Source: Spirulina major PCC 6313
GTDB lineage: Bacteria > Cyanobacteriota > Cyanobacteriia > Cyanobacteriales > Spirulinaceae
DNA: 64,000 nt
Direction: 5' to 3'
Assembly: GCF_001890765.1 (NCBI RefSeq)
Contig: NZ_KV878783.1
Coordinates: forward strand, 2,689,840-2,753,839
The position numbers and the translations under genes are program-made. Position 1 is the first letter of the stretch, and each line of letters starts with the position of its first letter. Shown piece after piece: positions 43,563 through 53,781 of this stretch. Under the pieces are notes generated by a model. It saw only the letters and a program-made list of their open reading frames with translations. It searched no databases and was not told the origin of the DNA.

Positions 43563-45560
43563 TTACGGGCGTTGGATGATTTTTTCCAACACACGCCGCT
43601 TCGCTTTGGCATCAATTCCGAGTAACCGCACATATTCCCCGGCATGTTCGGCTAAACACCCTTCTAAGTGGTTGAACACTTCGGCTTCGCGGGTGGCTGA
43701 AATGGGAGCACAGGGTTTCCAGGACTTGGCGCGGAAGTGACGTTTGTCGGCATGTTCAGTGCCGATGGTGTAGCCTTGACGCAACAGATTCCGCACTTGA
43801 TCTTGTACCTCAGGATCAAGTTGGGTGCTGGTGCTGGCTCCAGTACGGCTGTAACCGTTGCTGGCGGGGGTACTAAAGGCGGTTGCTTTCCCGTTGCTGC
43901 TGGCTTTGGGGGCGGTGCTGTCGTCAGGGCGTTGAATAATCACCTCTTTGATGCGGCGATTTGCATCGAGGTCAACGCCGATTAAGCGCACATATTCCCC
44001 TTGGCAGTCGCTCAAAATTTGCGACAGTTGGGCCATCACTTGGGCTTCACTAGTGCCGCTCAAGCCTTCACAGGTGAGCCAAGATTTCGAGCGATAGCGG
44101 CGCTTGCTGGCATGCTCAGCGCGAATCGCTAGACCTTGACTGAGCAGTTGGCGAACCTGTTGGGTCAGGTCACCGCTGCCGTTGGCACTACCGTTGAGGC
44201 TGATGCTGGCTTTGCCGTTGACTTTACCGTTGGCTTTTGTCGCACCGGGGACATCATCGGGGCGTTGGATGATGGTTTCGAGAACACGCCGTTTGGCGTT
44301 GGCATCAATTCCAATCAGGCGAACATATTCGCCTTGGTGGTCTTGGAGACAATTATTGAGTTCTGCGATCGCATCCGCCTCCCGTGTCGCCTTAATTTGC
44401 GGACAGGTCTGCCAAGATTTCGAGCGATAGCGACGCGCATCCGCATGCTCAGTGCCAATCCGATAGCCTTGGCGCAACAAGTCACGGACTTGGGTCGCGA
44501 CATCACTCGATAATGCACCCACCGCCGCAGCCCCAGCCCCTCGACCCGTCGGCCGAGATGACACAACGACGCTTTTCTGGCGCTTACGGACAGGGGGCGC
44601 ACCATCGGGACGTTGAATAATTTCTTCGAGAACCCGGCGTTTCGCATTGGTATCCACACCAATCAAACGCACATATTCCCCCGGAAATTCCCGGAGGCGG
44701 GATTCAAGTTCAGCCAATACCTGATCATCGCGACGGCCTTGGATTGATTCCGCCGTCAGCCATGACTTCGATCGATAACGCCGCGCATCAGCATGTTCTA
44801 GGCCAAGGCTATAGCCTTGGCTCAGCAAGGATCGCACCTGTTCAATTGTTTCTGGACTCAAGCTCATAGTTCCTACCAAATCATGATCGTCAGCAGTGGG
44901 AGAATAGCCATTCCCCGGTTTAGAGTGCAGTTCATCCACTTCGTTGCGAATCGGCAAAATGCAAGAAGGGTCTTCCGCACAGCGATAGCCCGTCAATAAG
45001 GCCTCATTCACCTCAACCACATGATGGGCAAACGCCCGATCATCTTCATGGACATCAGGCAAGCGATCCGCCTGCTGTTGATTGGTGATCACAGCCCCCG
45101 ACGGCACATATTTACCCGCCGGAATTTCCACATCCTGAATCAAGGCATGCATCATCACAATGCAGCCATGACCCACACGGGCATTAAAGACCGTTGAACG
45201 AAAACCAATAAAGCAATTATTTCCGATATACACCGGCCCATGGATCAAGGCCATGTGGGTGATACAAGTATCCTCCCCAATCCAGGCGGAGTAGCTTTGA
45301 CCATCATCCCCCACAACCCGGCCTTTTTCGAGGCCATGGACGACTACACCATCTTGAATGTTAGTGCTCGCTCCAATGTGGAAGGGAAAGCCTTCATCTG
45401 CCCGAATCGATGTTCCAGGGGAAATCAGTACATTTGCACCTATTTTGACATCACCAATGATGTTTGAAAAGGAGTGAACGTAAGCAGATTGATCGATATC
45501 TGGTTCGGCTAAATCTCTAGACCACGGGGTAGGGGGAGCCGCCCGCCGACGAACGACCAT
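43563..45560 (-). CDS. ccmM: Carboxysome assembly protein CcmM with four RbcS-like repeats
   Basis: 665 residues. About 1-200: gamma-carbonic-anhydrase-like beta-helix ([33 protein letters not shown], zinc-ligand-type histidines in [16 protein letters not shown]). Then four SSUL repeats, each with [16 protein letters not shown] sequence and ending [17 protein letters not shown]...IIQRP; the fourth is RHFRAKSW. The repeats crosslink RuBisCO into the carboxysome core. An internal ATG at 44867 preceded by TAGGA (start of [11 protein letters not shown]) could give the short, SSUL-only form of about 434 residues. Members have three to five repeats; four is within range. Confidence 0.97.
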   Translation of the reverse strand: MVVRRRAAPPTPWSRDLAEPDIDQSAYVHSFSNIIGDVKIGANVLISPGTSIRADEGFPFHIGASTNIQDGVVVHGLEKGRVVGDDGQSYSAWIGEDTCITHMALIHGPVYIGNNCFIGFRSTVFNARVGHGCIVMMHALIQDVEIPAGKYVPSGAVITNQQQADRLPDVHEDDRAFAHHVVEVNEALLTGYRCAEDPSCILPIRNEVDELHSKPGNGYSPTADDHDLVGTMSLSPETIEQVRSLLSQGYSLGLEHADARRYRSKSWLTAESIQGRRDDQVLAELESRLREFPGEYVRLIGVDTNAKRRVLEEIIQRPDGAPPVRKRQKSVVVSSRPTGRGAGAAAVGALSSDVATQVRDLLRQGYRIGTEHADARRYRSKSWQTCPQIKATREADAIAELNNCLQDHQGEYVRLIGIDANAKRRVLETIIQRPDDVPGATKANGKVNGKASISLNGSANGSGDLTQQVRQLLSQGLAIRAEHASKRRYRSKSWLTCEGLSGTSEAQVMAQLSQILSDCQGEYVRLIGVDLDANRRIKEVIIQRPDDSTAPKASSNGKATAFSTPASNGYSRTGASTSTQLDPEVQDQVRNLLRQGYTIGTEHADKRHFRAKSWKPCAPISATREAEVFNHLEGCLAEHAGEYVRLLGIDAKAKRRVLEKIIQRP

Positions 45561-45627
45561 AGTCCTTTTCCTCTAATGTTGAATGAATAATAGTTGAGTG
45601 AAGGTGTCACACACCGAATGCTCTGTG

Positions 45628-45936
45628 CTACAGGCGGTACTCGCCTTTCTTGCTATAGAGCAAGCCTTTATCCACCGATACAGTGTCAATAATGCCAACG
45701 ACAAGGGCATCAATTGGTCGTTGGTCTTTGTCTCCCGCAGGATTGGGGGCGATCGCACGGCGACTCACCAGCACCCACTCCCCCATCCCTGCACCCACTT
45801 GGTCAGCAGCGACTTCATAGCGGGGCAACAAGTTACCGTCATGGTCAATCATTTGCAACAACAGCAACTTAATCCCCGTCATTGTGGGGAGCTTTTGGGT
45901 ACTCACCACTGTGCCCATTACTTGCGCGAGTTGCAT
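45628..45936 (-). CDS. ccmL: Carboxysome vertex protein CcmL
   Basis: 102 residues: MQLAQVMGTVVSTQKLPTMTGIKLLLLQMIDHDGN...YEVAADQVGAGMGEWVLVSRRAI...DALVVGIIDTVSVD. EutN/CcmL fold, forming the pentamers that cap shell vertices. Starts 1 bp after the ccmK1 stop, indicating coupling. Confidence 0.97.
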   Translation of the reverse strand: MQLAQVMGTVVSTQKLPTMTGIKLLLLQMIDHDGNLLPRYEVAADQVGAGMGEWVLVSRRAIAPNPAGDKDQRPIDALVVGIIDTVSVDKGLLYSKKGEYRL

Positions 45937-45937
45937 C

Positions 45938-46273
45938 CTAAACTCGACGCATCGGAGGATTCACACTTTCACGGAATTGCTCCACCGCTTCGGTGTAGCG
46001 AATCGGGAGCACATACTCCAAGTTTTCATGGGGACGCGCAATGATGTGGGTAGACAGCACTTGACCCCCATCCACACGCTTCACATTTTCAATCCCCGCC
46101 GACACAGAAGCCTGTACCTCGGAAACATCGCCCCGCACAATCACGGTGACCCGTCCAGTCCCGATTTTTTCATAGCCCACCAGGGTCACACGAGCGGCTT
46201 TCACCATCGCATCCGCTGCTTCTACCACAGCCGGAAAACCTAAGGTTTCAACCATTCCAACAGCAATCGACAT
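45938..46273 (-). CDS. ccmK1: Carboxysome shell hexamer protein CcmK (second copy)
   Basis: 111 residues, single BMC domain: [57 protein letters not shown]... The pore-type KIGTGR loop is seen. About 90% identical to the neighbour at 46345 except for the extended tail VNPPMRRV. The naming K1 versus K2 follows length and order and is provisional. Confidence 0.95.
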   Translation of the reverse strand: MSIAVGMVETLGFPAVVEAADAMVKAARVTLVGYEKIGTGRVTVIVRGDVSEVQASVSAGIENVKRVDGGQVLSTHIIARPHENLEYVLPIRYTEAVEQFRESVNPPMRRV

Positions 46274-46344
46274 AATAATTATGCTCCAGATATCAATAAA
46301 GAGAGTTTCACAAACGATGGAGAGGAACGAAATTCAGCAGCGCA

Positions 46345-46656
46345 TTAATAGGTGCGGAACTGTTCCACTTCTTCGGTGTAGCGAATGGGAAGGACATACT
46401 CCAAGTTTTCGTGAGGACGCGCAATGATATGGGTTGACAGCACTTGACCACCGTTGACGCGGGTCACATTTTCTTTCCCCGCTGCCACCGACGCTTGCAC
46501 TTCCGACACATCACCCCGGACGATGACCGTGACACGACCTGAACCAATCTTTTCGTAACCCACCAGGGTCACCCGTGCCGCTTTGACCATCGCATCAGCA
46601 GCTTCTACAACGGCCGGAAAGCCAAGGGTTTCAATCATTCCTACTGCAATGGACAT
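46345..46656 (-). CDS. ccmK2: Carboxysome shell hexamer protein CcmK (first copy)
   Basis: 103 residues, BMC domain with KIGSGR pore loop; major shell hexamer. First gene of ccmK2-K1-L-M-N. AGGAGACTAACTA-type sequence lies just upstream of the ATG. Tandem duplication with the next gene is typical of beta-carboxysome loci. Confidence 0.95.
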   Translation of the reverse strand: MSIAVGMIETLGFPAVVEAADAMVKAARVTLVGYEKIGSGRVTVIVRGDVSEVQASVAAGKENVTRVNGGQVLSTHIIARPHENLEYVLPIRYTEEVEQFRTY

Positions 46657-47513
46657 TAGTTAGTCTCCTTAGTACGCACGTACATAAAAATGTATTTAGA
46701 ATGGGCAATAGTCCCACAACTCCGAAGAACTGCGAGGTGGACTCAAAATTCTCTTGGCAATCAAGTGAGGCGCATCCATTGGACAGGCACAGACCTGCGA
46801 GCGTGACCAACACGCTGCTTGAGTGAAATTCCAACGAATTCAATCATCAGCCTGTCGATACAATTCTTGAGAATGAGATTCTTGAGGTTAGGATTGCGAG
46901 CCAAGAATCTTGGTGTTATCCAGATCAAACTCGCCCTAGTTAGCAGAGCTAAATAGAGACGGGGGTGTCCGTTTAGAATATCTTCAATTCTTGACCTACT
47001 CAAAAGCATAGGAAACCTTTGCACCTTTGACAATATAAATCTTTATGATTTTTTTAAATCTTATGGTTAATAAAAATTAATGTGGTTGCTGTTTTTGTCA
47101 ACCTCGTGCCAATCCTGTCTGGCCAAGCTCTGAGGGGAACGGGACAGGGTGCTTTATAATTTTTTTAGCTCTGGAGAGACCACACGATAGATGTGGTTCG
47201 CAAACAGAGTGGTGGTGCGTTCTCGGCTTGACCGTCGAGTCGTCCAGTTGAAAATTCTGGCTCGGCTGTTCCACCGATCGGCCCTTGCTTGTGGTAGATC
47301 TGCCAGATTTGCCAGCGGGACAGTTCCACCGATCGCAATGCCGACCATCCTATGTCCTACCGCTGTGCTTGGCCGTCCGATGGGAACGCTCACGGGGGAG
47401 GGATGCGACTCAGGCCGATTCACGGTCAGACTATCCCGGTTGAATCCCTGCGATCGCGTTCCACCATGACCAGAATTTTTCATTCATGATGCTGCCCAAG
47501 TTATCCCGTCCCT
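46657..47513. promoter_or_regulatory. Divergent control region between ccmK and ndhF
   Basis: 857 bp. AT-rich near 47030-47100 and close to 47160. Open frames here (for example 46761-47033 on the - strand, 47191-47469 on the + strand) have no recognisable protein character. It must carry the promoters of both the carboxysome operon and the ndhF-ndhD-cupB operon, allowing joint control by inorganic-carbon status (inference). Confidence 0.45.
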
Positions 47514-49418
47514 ATGGTTGAGTTGCTTCTCCAAAATATCTGGCTGATCCCGATTTATGGGTTGATTGGAGCAATCCTGACCCTGCCCTGGTCTTTCGGC
47601 TTCATCCGCCGCACGGGCCCCCGGCCAGCAGCCTACGTTAATCTTTTGATGACGCTGCTTTCCTTTCTCCATGGTTCGATCGCCTTTAATGCCATTTGGA
47701 CTCATCCCACCCGACAGGTGATGTGGCAATGGTTACAGGTAGCGGATCTGACCCTGACGCTCAAAATCAATATTTCGCCCATTAGCTTGGGGGCGTTGGA
47801 AGTGATCACCGGGATTAGTCTCTTGGTGCAACTCTATGCCTTGGGCTATATGGAAAAAGATGCCTCCCTGGCGCGGTTTTATGGCTTGATGGGGCTGTTT
47901 GAGGCAGCGTTGAGTGGGTTAGCGATTAGTGATTCTCTGTTGATGAGTTATGGCTTGCTCGAAATTCTCACCCTTTCAACCTATCTGCTCGTGGGATTTT
48001 GGTATGCTCAGCCCTTGGTGGTGTCGGCGGCGCGGGATGCGTTTTTAACGAAGCGGGTCGGGGATATTTTGCTGCTGATGGGGATTGTGGCGCTGTCGAA
48101 TTATGGGGAGGGGTTGGATTTTAGTCAGTTGGCGAGTTGGGCGGATGACTCAACGTTACCGCCATTGACGGCGACGCTGTTGGGGTTGGCGTTGATTGCG
48201 GGGCCGACGGGGAAATGTGCGCAGTTTCCGTTGAATTTGTGGTTGGATGAGGCGATGGAGGGGCCGAATCCGGCGGGGATTATGCGGAATTCTGTGGTGG
48301 TGAGTGCGGGAGCCTATGTGCTGATCCAGTTGCAGCCGGTGTTTACCCTGTCGCCGGTGTCGGAAATTGTGCTGATTACGTTGGGGACGGTGACGGCGGT
48401 GGGGGGGTCGCTGATGGCGATCGCCCAAATCGACATTAAACGCACTATGTCCCATTCCACCAGTGCCTATATTGGCTTGGTGTTTATTGCGGTGGGCCTG
48501 AACCATGTGGATATTGCCCTGTTGTTGCTCTTTACCCATGCGATCGCCAAAGCCCTCCTCTTCATGAGCGTCGGCAGCATCATCCTCACCACCAGCAACC
48601 AAAACATCACCGAAATGGGCGGTCTCTGGTCGCGGATGCCCGCCACCACCACCGCCTATGTGGTGGGAGCCGCCAGTTTGATCACCGCCTTTCCCCTCGG
48701 TGAATTTTGGACATTGCGCCGTTGGCTCGATGGGGCTTGGCCGATTCCCCCCTGGCTCTTGGTGATTCTGGGCTTTGTGAATATTCTCAGCGCCATGAAT
48801 TTGGTGCGGGTCTTTCGCCTCGTCTTTCTCGGCCCCAAACAGCCGAAAACCCGCCGCGCTCCAGAAGTCCCCTGGCCGATGGCGTTTCCTCTTGTTACCC
48901 TGACGTTGGTTGCCCTGTTGATTCCCACGGTTCCGATCCGGTGGACGCTCTGGCTCAGTGCTGGCGCACCGATGCTCCAAGTCCCACCCCCCTGGACGAT
49001 TACTTGGGGATTACCGATTCTGATCGCGTCCGGGGTGATCGGGCTACTCCTCGGTTTCTGGATTCCCCTCCAGCGCACCACCGCTCGACCCACCCAAATG
49101 GGACTGCGCTTTTTCCAAGACCTGTTTGCCTATGACTTCTATATCGAACAGATCTATAAACTGACGGTGGTGAATCTGGTGGCGAGTCTGTCGCGGTTGG
49201 CGGTGTGGTGCGATCGCTACATTGTCGATGGCGTGGTGAATTTGGTGGGATTGGCGACGATTTTCGGGGGGAATACTTTGAAATACAACACCTCTGGGCA
49301 ATCTCAGTTCTATCTACTGACGATTTTTCTGGGGGTAGCGGCTTTGTTCTGGTTGATTTTTAGTGGCCAGTGGTCCATCGTCACCTCGGTGTGGTCACTG
49401 TGGTTTGCGGGCGGTTGA
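47514..49418 (+). CDS. ndhF4: NDH-1 subunit F, CO2-uptake type
   Basis: 634 residues, about 15 transmembrane helices, with the antiporter-like core (GPTGKCAQFPLNLWLDEAMEGPNPAGIMRNSVVVSAGAYVL, MSHSTSAYIGLVFIAVGL, LLLFTHAIAKALLFMSVGSII). It belongs to the NdhF3/F4 group of NDH-1MS complexes, shown by the adjacent CO2-hydration protein gene. The F4 assignment (constitutive, low-affinity system) rests on the short CupB-like partner and absence of cupS and ndhR nearby; F3 is the alternative. Confidence 0.8.
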   Translation: MVELLLQNIWLIPIYGLIGAILTLPWSFGFIRRTGPRPAAYVNLLMTLLSFLHGSIAFNAIWTHPTRQVMWQWLQVADLTLTLKINISPISLGALEVITGISLLVQLYALGYMEKDASLARFYGLMGLFEAALSGLAISDSLLMSYGLLEILTLSTYLLVGFWYAQPLVVSAARDAFLTKRVGDILLLMGIVALSNYGEGLDFSQLASWADDSTLPPLTATLLGLALIAGPTGKCAQFPLNLWLDEAMEGPNPAGIMRNSVVVSAGAYVLIQLQPVFTLSPVSEIVLITLGTVTAVGGSLMAIAQIDIKRTMSHSTSAYIGLVFIAVGLNHVDIALLLLFTHAIAKALLFMSVGSIILTTSNQNITEMGGLWSRMPATTTAYVVGAASLITAFPLGEFWTLRRWLDGAWPIPPWLLVILGFVNILSAMNLVRVFRLVFLGPKQPKTRRAPEVPWPMAFPLVTLTLVALLIPTVPIRWTLWLSAGAPMLQVPPPWTITWGLPILIASGVIGLLLGFWIPLQRTTARPTQMGLRFFQDLFAYDFYIEQIYKLTVVNLVASLSRLAVWCDRYIVDGVVNLVGLATIFGGNTLKYNTSGQSQFYLLTIFLGVAALFWLIFSGQWSIVTSVWSLWFAGG

Positions 49419-49457
49419 TCGGGGATTGGTGCTGTTTTAGATGGAGATGGGTTGACT

Positions 49458-51005
49458 ATGCTGTTGAGTGCTTTAATTTGGATTCCGGTGCTGGGGGCGA
49501 TCGCGATCGCCCTCCTGCCGCAATCCGTACCCAATCTCTGGGCGCGACGGCTGGCCTTAGCGATCGCCCTCCTCGTCCTGCTCCTCTTAATCCCGATCAC
49601 CCTCGGCTTCAACCCCGACCACCTCGAACCCCAATTCAGCGAATATCTGCCCTGGATTGGCGTGCTGGGCCTGAATTATCACCTCGGCCTCGACGGCCTT
49701 TCCTTTCCCCTCGTGCTCCTCAACGGATTTTTAACCCTCGTCGCCATCTTCTGCACCCGCGCCGAGATTGATCGTCCCCGCTTCTACTTCAGCCTCATTT
49801 TGCTCCTCAGTGCCGGAGCCGCCGGAGCCTTCCTGGCCCAAGATTTACTCCTATTCTTCCTCTTCTATGAAGTGGAAATCATCCCCCTCTATTTCCTGAT
49901 CGCAATCTGGGGCGGCGGTCGGCGCGGCTACGCAGCGATGAAATTTTTGATCTACACAGCCCTGTCGGGCATCCTCGTCCTCGCCTCGTTTTTGGGGTTG
50001 GTGTGGGCCAGTGGGGCGAAAACCTTCGACTACGAACCCCTGCGCCATCACTCCCTCCCCATGGAAGTGGAAATGGCATTGCTGATCATGCTCTTGATCG
50101 GCCTATTCATCAAAATTCCGATTTTCCCCTTCCATACCTGGCTCCCCGATGCCCACGTGGAAGCCTCAACCCCGGTTTCTGTGCTCCTCGCGGGGGTGTT
50201 GCTGAAGTTGGGAACCTATGGGCTGATTAAATTTGGTGTGGGCCTCTTTTTCAAAGCCTGGATCATTTTGGCTCCGGGCTTGGCGATCCTAGCGACGATC
50301 AGTGCCCTCTATGGGGCCTTTAGTGCGATCGCCCAACAGGACATGAAAAAAGTCGTCGCCTACTCCTCCATCGCCCACATGGCCTATATTCTGCTCGCCG
50401 CCGCCGCCTGTACCCCCCTGAGCATGACCGCCGCCGTCTTTCAAATGGTGAGCCACGGTTTAATTTCTGCCCTGCTCTTTGTGTTGGTCGGGGTGGTGTA
50501 TCAGAAAACCGGCACGCGGGATGTGACAATCCTGCGGGGCCTGCTCAACCCAGAGCGAGGCTTACCGATTACCGGCAGTTTAATGATTATCGGGGTGATG
50601 GCCAGTGCAGGATTACCCGGTATGGTCGGGTTTATCGCCGAATTCATGGTATTTCGGGCCACCTTCGCTATTTTCACAATTCCGACCCTGATTTGCTTGG
50701 TCGGCACCGGCTTAACGGCGGTGTATTTTTTATTGATGGTGAATCGGGTCTTTTTTGGACGCTTGCCCGACAACTTGGCGGCCATTCCCAGGGTGGCATT
50801 TCAGGATCATTTACCCTCCTTAGTCTTGACGGCATTGCTGGTGATCTTTGGGTTACAGCCGGGTTGGGTGGTGCGCTGGAGTGAAAATCAAGCCACGGAT
50901 TTTGTTGTGAGTCCGGAACTGCGCCGCACTGCACTACAGGACGTGCGATCGCCCGGCTTCGCTCCCCCCATCGCCCCCACCCTCTCTACCCTTTCCTCTG
51001 ACTAA
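49458..51005 (+). CDS. ndhD4: NDH-1 subunit D, CO2-uptake type
   Basis: 515 residues from ATG 49458. About 14 helices with conserved MrpD-like features: LFFLFYEVEIIPLYFLIAIWGGGRRGYAAMKFLIYTALSG, KIPIFPFHTWLPDAHVEASTPVSVLLAGVLLKLGTYGLIKFG, AQQDMKKVVAYSSIAHMAYI. Proton-pumping subunit of the CO2-hydrating NDH-1 complex. It follows ndhF by 39 bp and precedes cupB by 4 bp: one operon. Confidence 0.85.
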   Translation: MLLSALIWIPVLGAIAIALLPQSVPNLWARRLALAIALLVLLLLIPITLGFNPDHLEPQFSEYLPWIGVLGLNYHLGLDGLSFPLVLLNGFLTLVAIFCTRAEIDRPRFYFSLILLLSAGAAGAFLAQDLLLFFLFYEVEIIPLYFLIAIWGGGRRGYAAMKFLIYTALSGILVLASFLGLVWASGAKTFDYEPLRHHSLPMEVEMALLIMLLIGLFIKIPIFPFHTWLPDAHVEASTPVSVLLAGVLLKLGTYGLIKFGVGLFFKAWIILAPGLAILATISALYGAFSAIAQQDMKKVVAYSSIAHMAYILLAAAACTPLSMTAAVFQMVSHGLISALLFVLVGVVYQKTGTRDVTILRGLLNPERGLPITGSLMIIGVMASAGLPGMVGFIAEFMVFRATFAIFTIPTLICLVGTGLTAVYFLLMVNRVFFGRLPDNLAAIPRVAFQDHLPSLVLTALLVIFGLQPGWVVRWSENQATDFVVSPELRRTALQDVRSPGFAPPIAPTLSTLSSD

Positions 51006-51009
51006 GCCC

Positions 51010-52137
51010 ATGCTCACCGCTCCCCCAACCCCATTTCAACCCAACATCAACGACTTCATCGCCCGCCTCGAACAGGGCCAAGCCCTCCTCCATGACAGCC
51101 CGGAAAATGTGATCGAAGTCGTCGGTGTGCTCAAAAGTTACGGCATTGTCCTCGATGCCTATTCCCGCAATCTGATTTATATTGCCAATCATCAGTTTTT
51201 GCGTCTGTTTCCGTTTTTTAAATATGTCAACGGCGATCGCAGCCTGCCCCGCCTCCTCAAACATTGGTGGCACGATCGGATCAACTACGAATACGCCGAA
51301 TACTGCATGAAAGCCATGTTCTGGCACGGTGGCGGCCGCCTCGATACCTTCCTCGACACCCCCGAATTCGCCACCCTCGCCGCCGCCGCCATCCAAGCCC
51401 GCTGGCACGGCAACCCCGCCATGCTCACCCTCCACAAACTTTTCCCCGACTACCTCCCCGAACAGGTACGGCAACTCTGCTACTACAGCGCCCTCGGCCA
51501 ATTTTGGCGCGTCATGAGCGATATTTTCATCGACCTATCCGATGCCTACGATCGCGGCGAAATCCACACCATCCCAGATGTGGTGGCCCTCATCCTCAAC
51601 GGCCTCGTCGCCGATGCCAGTCGCCCGATCACCTACCAGGTCGAACTCCGCGGCCAAACCTACGACCTCCTGCCCCCCTCCCAGGGCCTCACTTTCCTGA
51701 TGGACACCGCCGTTCCCTACGTCGAAGCCGTCTTCTTCCGAGGCACTCCCTTCCCCGGCACGATTTCCTACAACGCCCAAGCCTACCAAATCCCCCAAGA
51801 TCAGGGACAATTCGCCTACGGTGCGCTCTATGCCGACCCCCTTCCCATCGGTGGCTCCGGCATTCCCCCCACCCTCCTGATGCAAGACATGCGGCATTAT
51901 CTCCCGGACTATCTCCACGCCATCTATCGCGATCGCCTCCGCCAAGAAGACGATCTGCGCGTCCAAATCTGCGAAAGTTTCCAAAAATCCATGTTCTGCG
52001 TCACCACCGCCGCCATCCAAGGCCTCGCCCCCCACCCCTTTTCCACCACCGACCCCACCGAAAAAGCCGCCAACCACGCCTATCTCAAAGGCTGGCTCCG
52101 CCGCCTCCAAGAATCCCGCCTCTCCCGCGTCGCGTAG
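51010..52137 (+). CDS. cupB: CO2 hydration protein (CupB/ChpX type)
   Basis: 375 residues: MLTAPPTPFQPNINDFIARLEQGQALLHDSPENVIEVVGVLKSYGIVLDAYSRNLIYIANHQFLRLFPFFKY, characteristic of the ChpX/ChpY family, with conserved HWWHDRINYEYAEYCMKAMFWHGGG supplying candidate zinc-binding His/Cys. It docks on NdhF/NdhD and converts CO2 to bicarbonate as it enters the cytosol. Length (375) is closer to CupB than to the longer CupA, hence the symbol; this is moderate evidence. Confidence 0.85.
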   Translation: MLTAPPTPFQPNINDFIARLEQGQALLHDSPENVIEVVGVLKSYGIVLDAYSRNLIYIANHQFLRLFPFFKYVNGDRSLPRLLKHWWHDRINYEYAEYCMKAMFWHGGGRLDTFLDTPEFATLAAAAIQARWHGNPAMLTLHKLFPDYLPEQVRQLCYYSALGQFWRVMSDIFIDLSDAYDRGEIHTIPDVVALILNGLVADASRPITYQVELRGQTYDLLPPSQGLTFLMDTAVPYVEAVFFRGTPFPGTISYNAQAYQIPQDQGQFAYGALYADPLPIGGSGIPPTLLMQDMRHYLPDYLHAIYRDRLRQEDDLRVQICESFQKSMFCVTTAAIQGLAPHPFSTTDPTEKAANHAYLKGWLRRLQESRLSRVA

Positions 52138-52148
52138 CTCAGTTCAAA

Positions 52149-53159
52149 TTAAAATGTGGGCAATTTCAGATCGATGCGCTCTGCAATCATCTGAGCTAAG
52201 GATTTGAAATCGTGATACACATTTTTGACCGCTGCCAGATGAGACCCAATCGCTCCATCCGCAGGCTTGAGATGGAACATGGGCTTATGGGACTCTTGAG
52301 CCATTGGCATCAAGCTTTGATAATGCTTGAGCAGTGCTAGACGATGGGGATCATGGGATGGGTTTTGAAATTCTTGTACCTGATGATGCAGCACATCGAA
52401 TTGATAGGTACTTGGAATGCGCTCAATCCATTTTTGAAACGCCTGCACTGGACGATCAAAACGAACCCCATGTTGCAAGATGACGTATCCAACGGGTTGC
52501 ATTTTACCGGTGGGTAGATCGAGGTGCTGAGGGACTGGGTTTTTTGGAATCCGTTCTTGCCATTCTCTTCGCCACCGCCTAACTGTCGGCCCCAAATTCT
52601 TTAGTCCTTGTAATGAAAATAAATCTGGAGAAAGGGGTATCACAACATAGTCTGATGCAATCAAGGCTGCTCGGTTAATCGCGCCTAAATTAGGCCCTAG
52701 ATCAACTAAAATAACATCAACATGTTTTTCGGGGGCTGGCTGGCTTAAAATGCGCCAAAATGCTGAAATTACACGAAAAGATCGCTCTTTTCGATCCAAA
52801 CAATCAGACCATTGAGACGATAAATCATCTTCAAATCCTGAGAGCTTTAAGTCTCCAATCAGAAGATTCAGATCATCATCTATTTTTTCAAGAGTTGGGG
52901 TATTAATGTCACCGATGCCACTAATTAAAGGTTGAACACATCGAAAAATAGTATCGTAGCGATCACTATGATTATTTTCCCAAATTTCTTCGAGTCGATC
53001 CTCGTCTAAAAATGCTGCGGTTAAGTTGGCTTGTGGATCTAAATCAGCAGCAATGACGCTCAAGCCTAAATCAGTATACATCCAGGCTAAATGATAGACC
53101 AGGGATGTTTTACCAACACCACCTTTATTATTAAAAAATGCAATGATGGGTGGGTTCAT
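52149..53159 (-). CDS. ParA-like ATPase
   Basis: 336 residues. Deviant Walker A FNNKGGVGKTSLVYHLAW near the N-terminus, SVIAADLDPQANLTAAFL (Walker A'), and VDVILVDLGPNLGAINRAALIASDYVVIPLSPDLFSLQGLKNLG (Walker B and following). A ParA/Soj-type SIMIBI NTPase. No ParB or centromere-like repeats are nearby; the ATG overlaps the stop of the AlbA_2-ATPase gene (ATGA), so it works with that gene. Longer and with a distinctive C-terminus compared with chromosomal ParA; a plasmid-derived or conflict-system origin is possible. Confidence 0.88.
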   Translation of the reverse strand: MNPPIIAFFNNKGGVGKTSLVYHLAWMYTDLGLSVIAADLDPQANLTAAFLDEDRLEEIWENNHSDRYDTIFRCVQPLISGIGDINTPTLEKIDDDLNLLIGDLKLSGFEDDLSSQWSDCLDRKERSFRVISAFWRILSQPAPEKHVDVILVDLGPNLGAINRAALIASDYVVIPLSPDLFSLQGLKNLGPTVRRWRREWQERIPKNPVPQHLDLPTGKMQPVGYVILQHGVRFDRPVQAFQKWIERIPSTYQFDVLHHQVQEFQNPSHDPHRLALLKHYQSLMPMAQESHKPMFHLKPADGAIGSHLAAVKNVYHDFKSLAQMIAERIDLKLPTF

Positions 53160-53781
53160 ACTGGCTTCCTCACAATCACAGATGTGTATGAAGTTTCGAG
53201 CACAAACTCTGGGGCTGGATTCCCATTTTTGGTTAGGGCACGTTTCGCGGATGGAATCCCATAACCAAAGCGTTGTACGTAACCTAAATCTTTCATAACT
53301 CCGGCGAGATGAGGATTGCGATAATCGGTTACACCCTGACCAAAATTTTCAGGCGTGACCTGCCCAAATAAACCGCCTGGGTTAGAAATTTCAATGCGAT
53401 CGCTAAACCAGTACACCCTCACGGGCGCATTTGTTTGATCGTAGGAACGATGCATGATCGCATTGCGCGTGAGTTGCCAGAGGGCCTCAATCGGATAGTC
53501 AGGTTTTTGGATTTCACGGGCGTAACTGGTGATATCTGAGGCAATAGAAATGTTGATTTTGATGGTTTCATCTAACACTCGTAAGATATCCAGTAATGAG
53601 CCGGTGATTTCTTTTTGATCTCGAATGGGATCACCGAGTTCAGTGCCGTCAATTCTCAGGAATTGGATGTAATTTCCAGGGATGAATTGTCTAGCGTCGT
53701 TGCCAATGACGAGAATTCCCAATACCGTGGGATGACATTCCGGTTCAGGCGTTGTAAAACGAACAGATATTAGTTGTTGAG
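53156..53781 (-). pseudogene. AlbA_2-domain ATPase gene, 3' part (split by MITE)
   Basis: The part encodes QQLISVRFTTPEPECHPTVLGILVIGNDARQFIPGNYIQFLRIDG..., then PIEALWQLTRNAIMHRSYDQTNAPVRVYWFSDRIEISNPGGLFGQVTPENFGQG (GHKL-type ATPase motifs) and RFGYGIPSAKRAL. This is the C-terminal two-thirds of a RecG-related ATP-binding protein. A frame continues upstream into the MITE to a GTG at 53827, so a product MRVFEVWAQSFVSQPA-QQLIS could still be made. Overlaps parA by 4 bp. Confidence 0.85.

Noticed and set aside
46761-47033. 90-codon - strand frame upstream of ccmK2
   Set aside because: Composition is not protein-like and it occupies the expected leader/promoter of the carboxysome operon.
47191-47469. 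92-codon frame in the ccmK-ndhF intergenic region
   Set aside because: Arginine-rich with no domain-like pattern; probably a by-product of GC-rich control DNA.
48156-48980. Long antisense frame inside ndhF (274 codons)
   Set aside because: It is the mirror of a well-supported membrane protein and is rich in R, H, P and Q, typical of shadows in GC-rich codon use.
52149-53159. Chromosome partition system (parAB/parS)
   Set aside because: No ParB gene and no parS-like palindromes nearby; the partner gene is an AlbA_2 ATPase.
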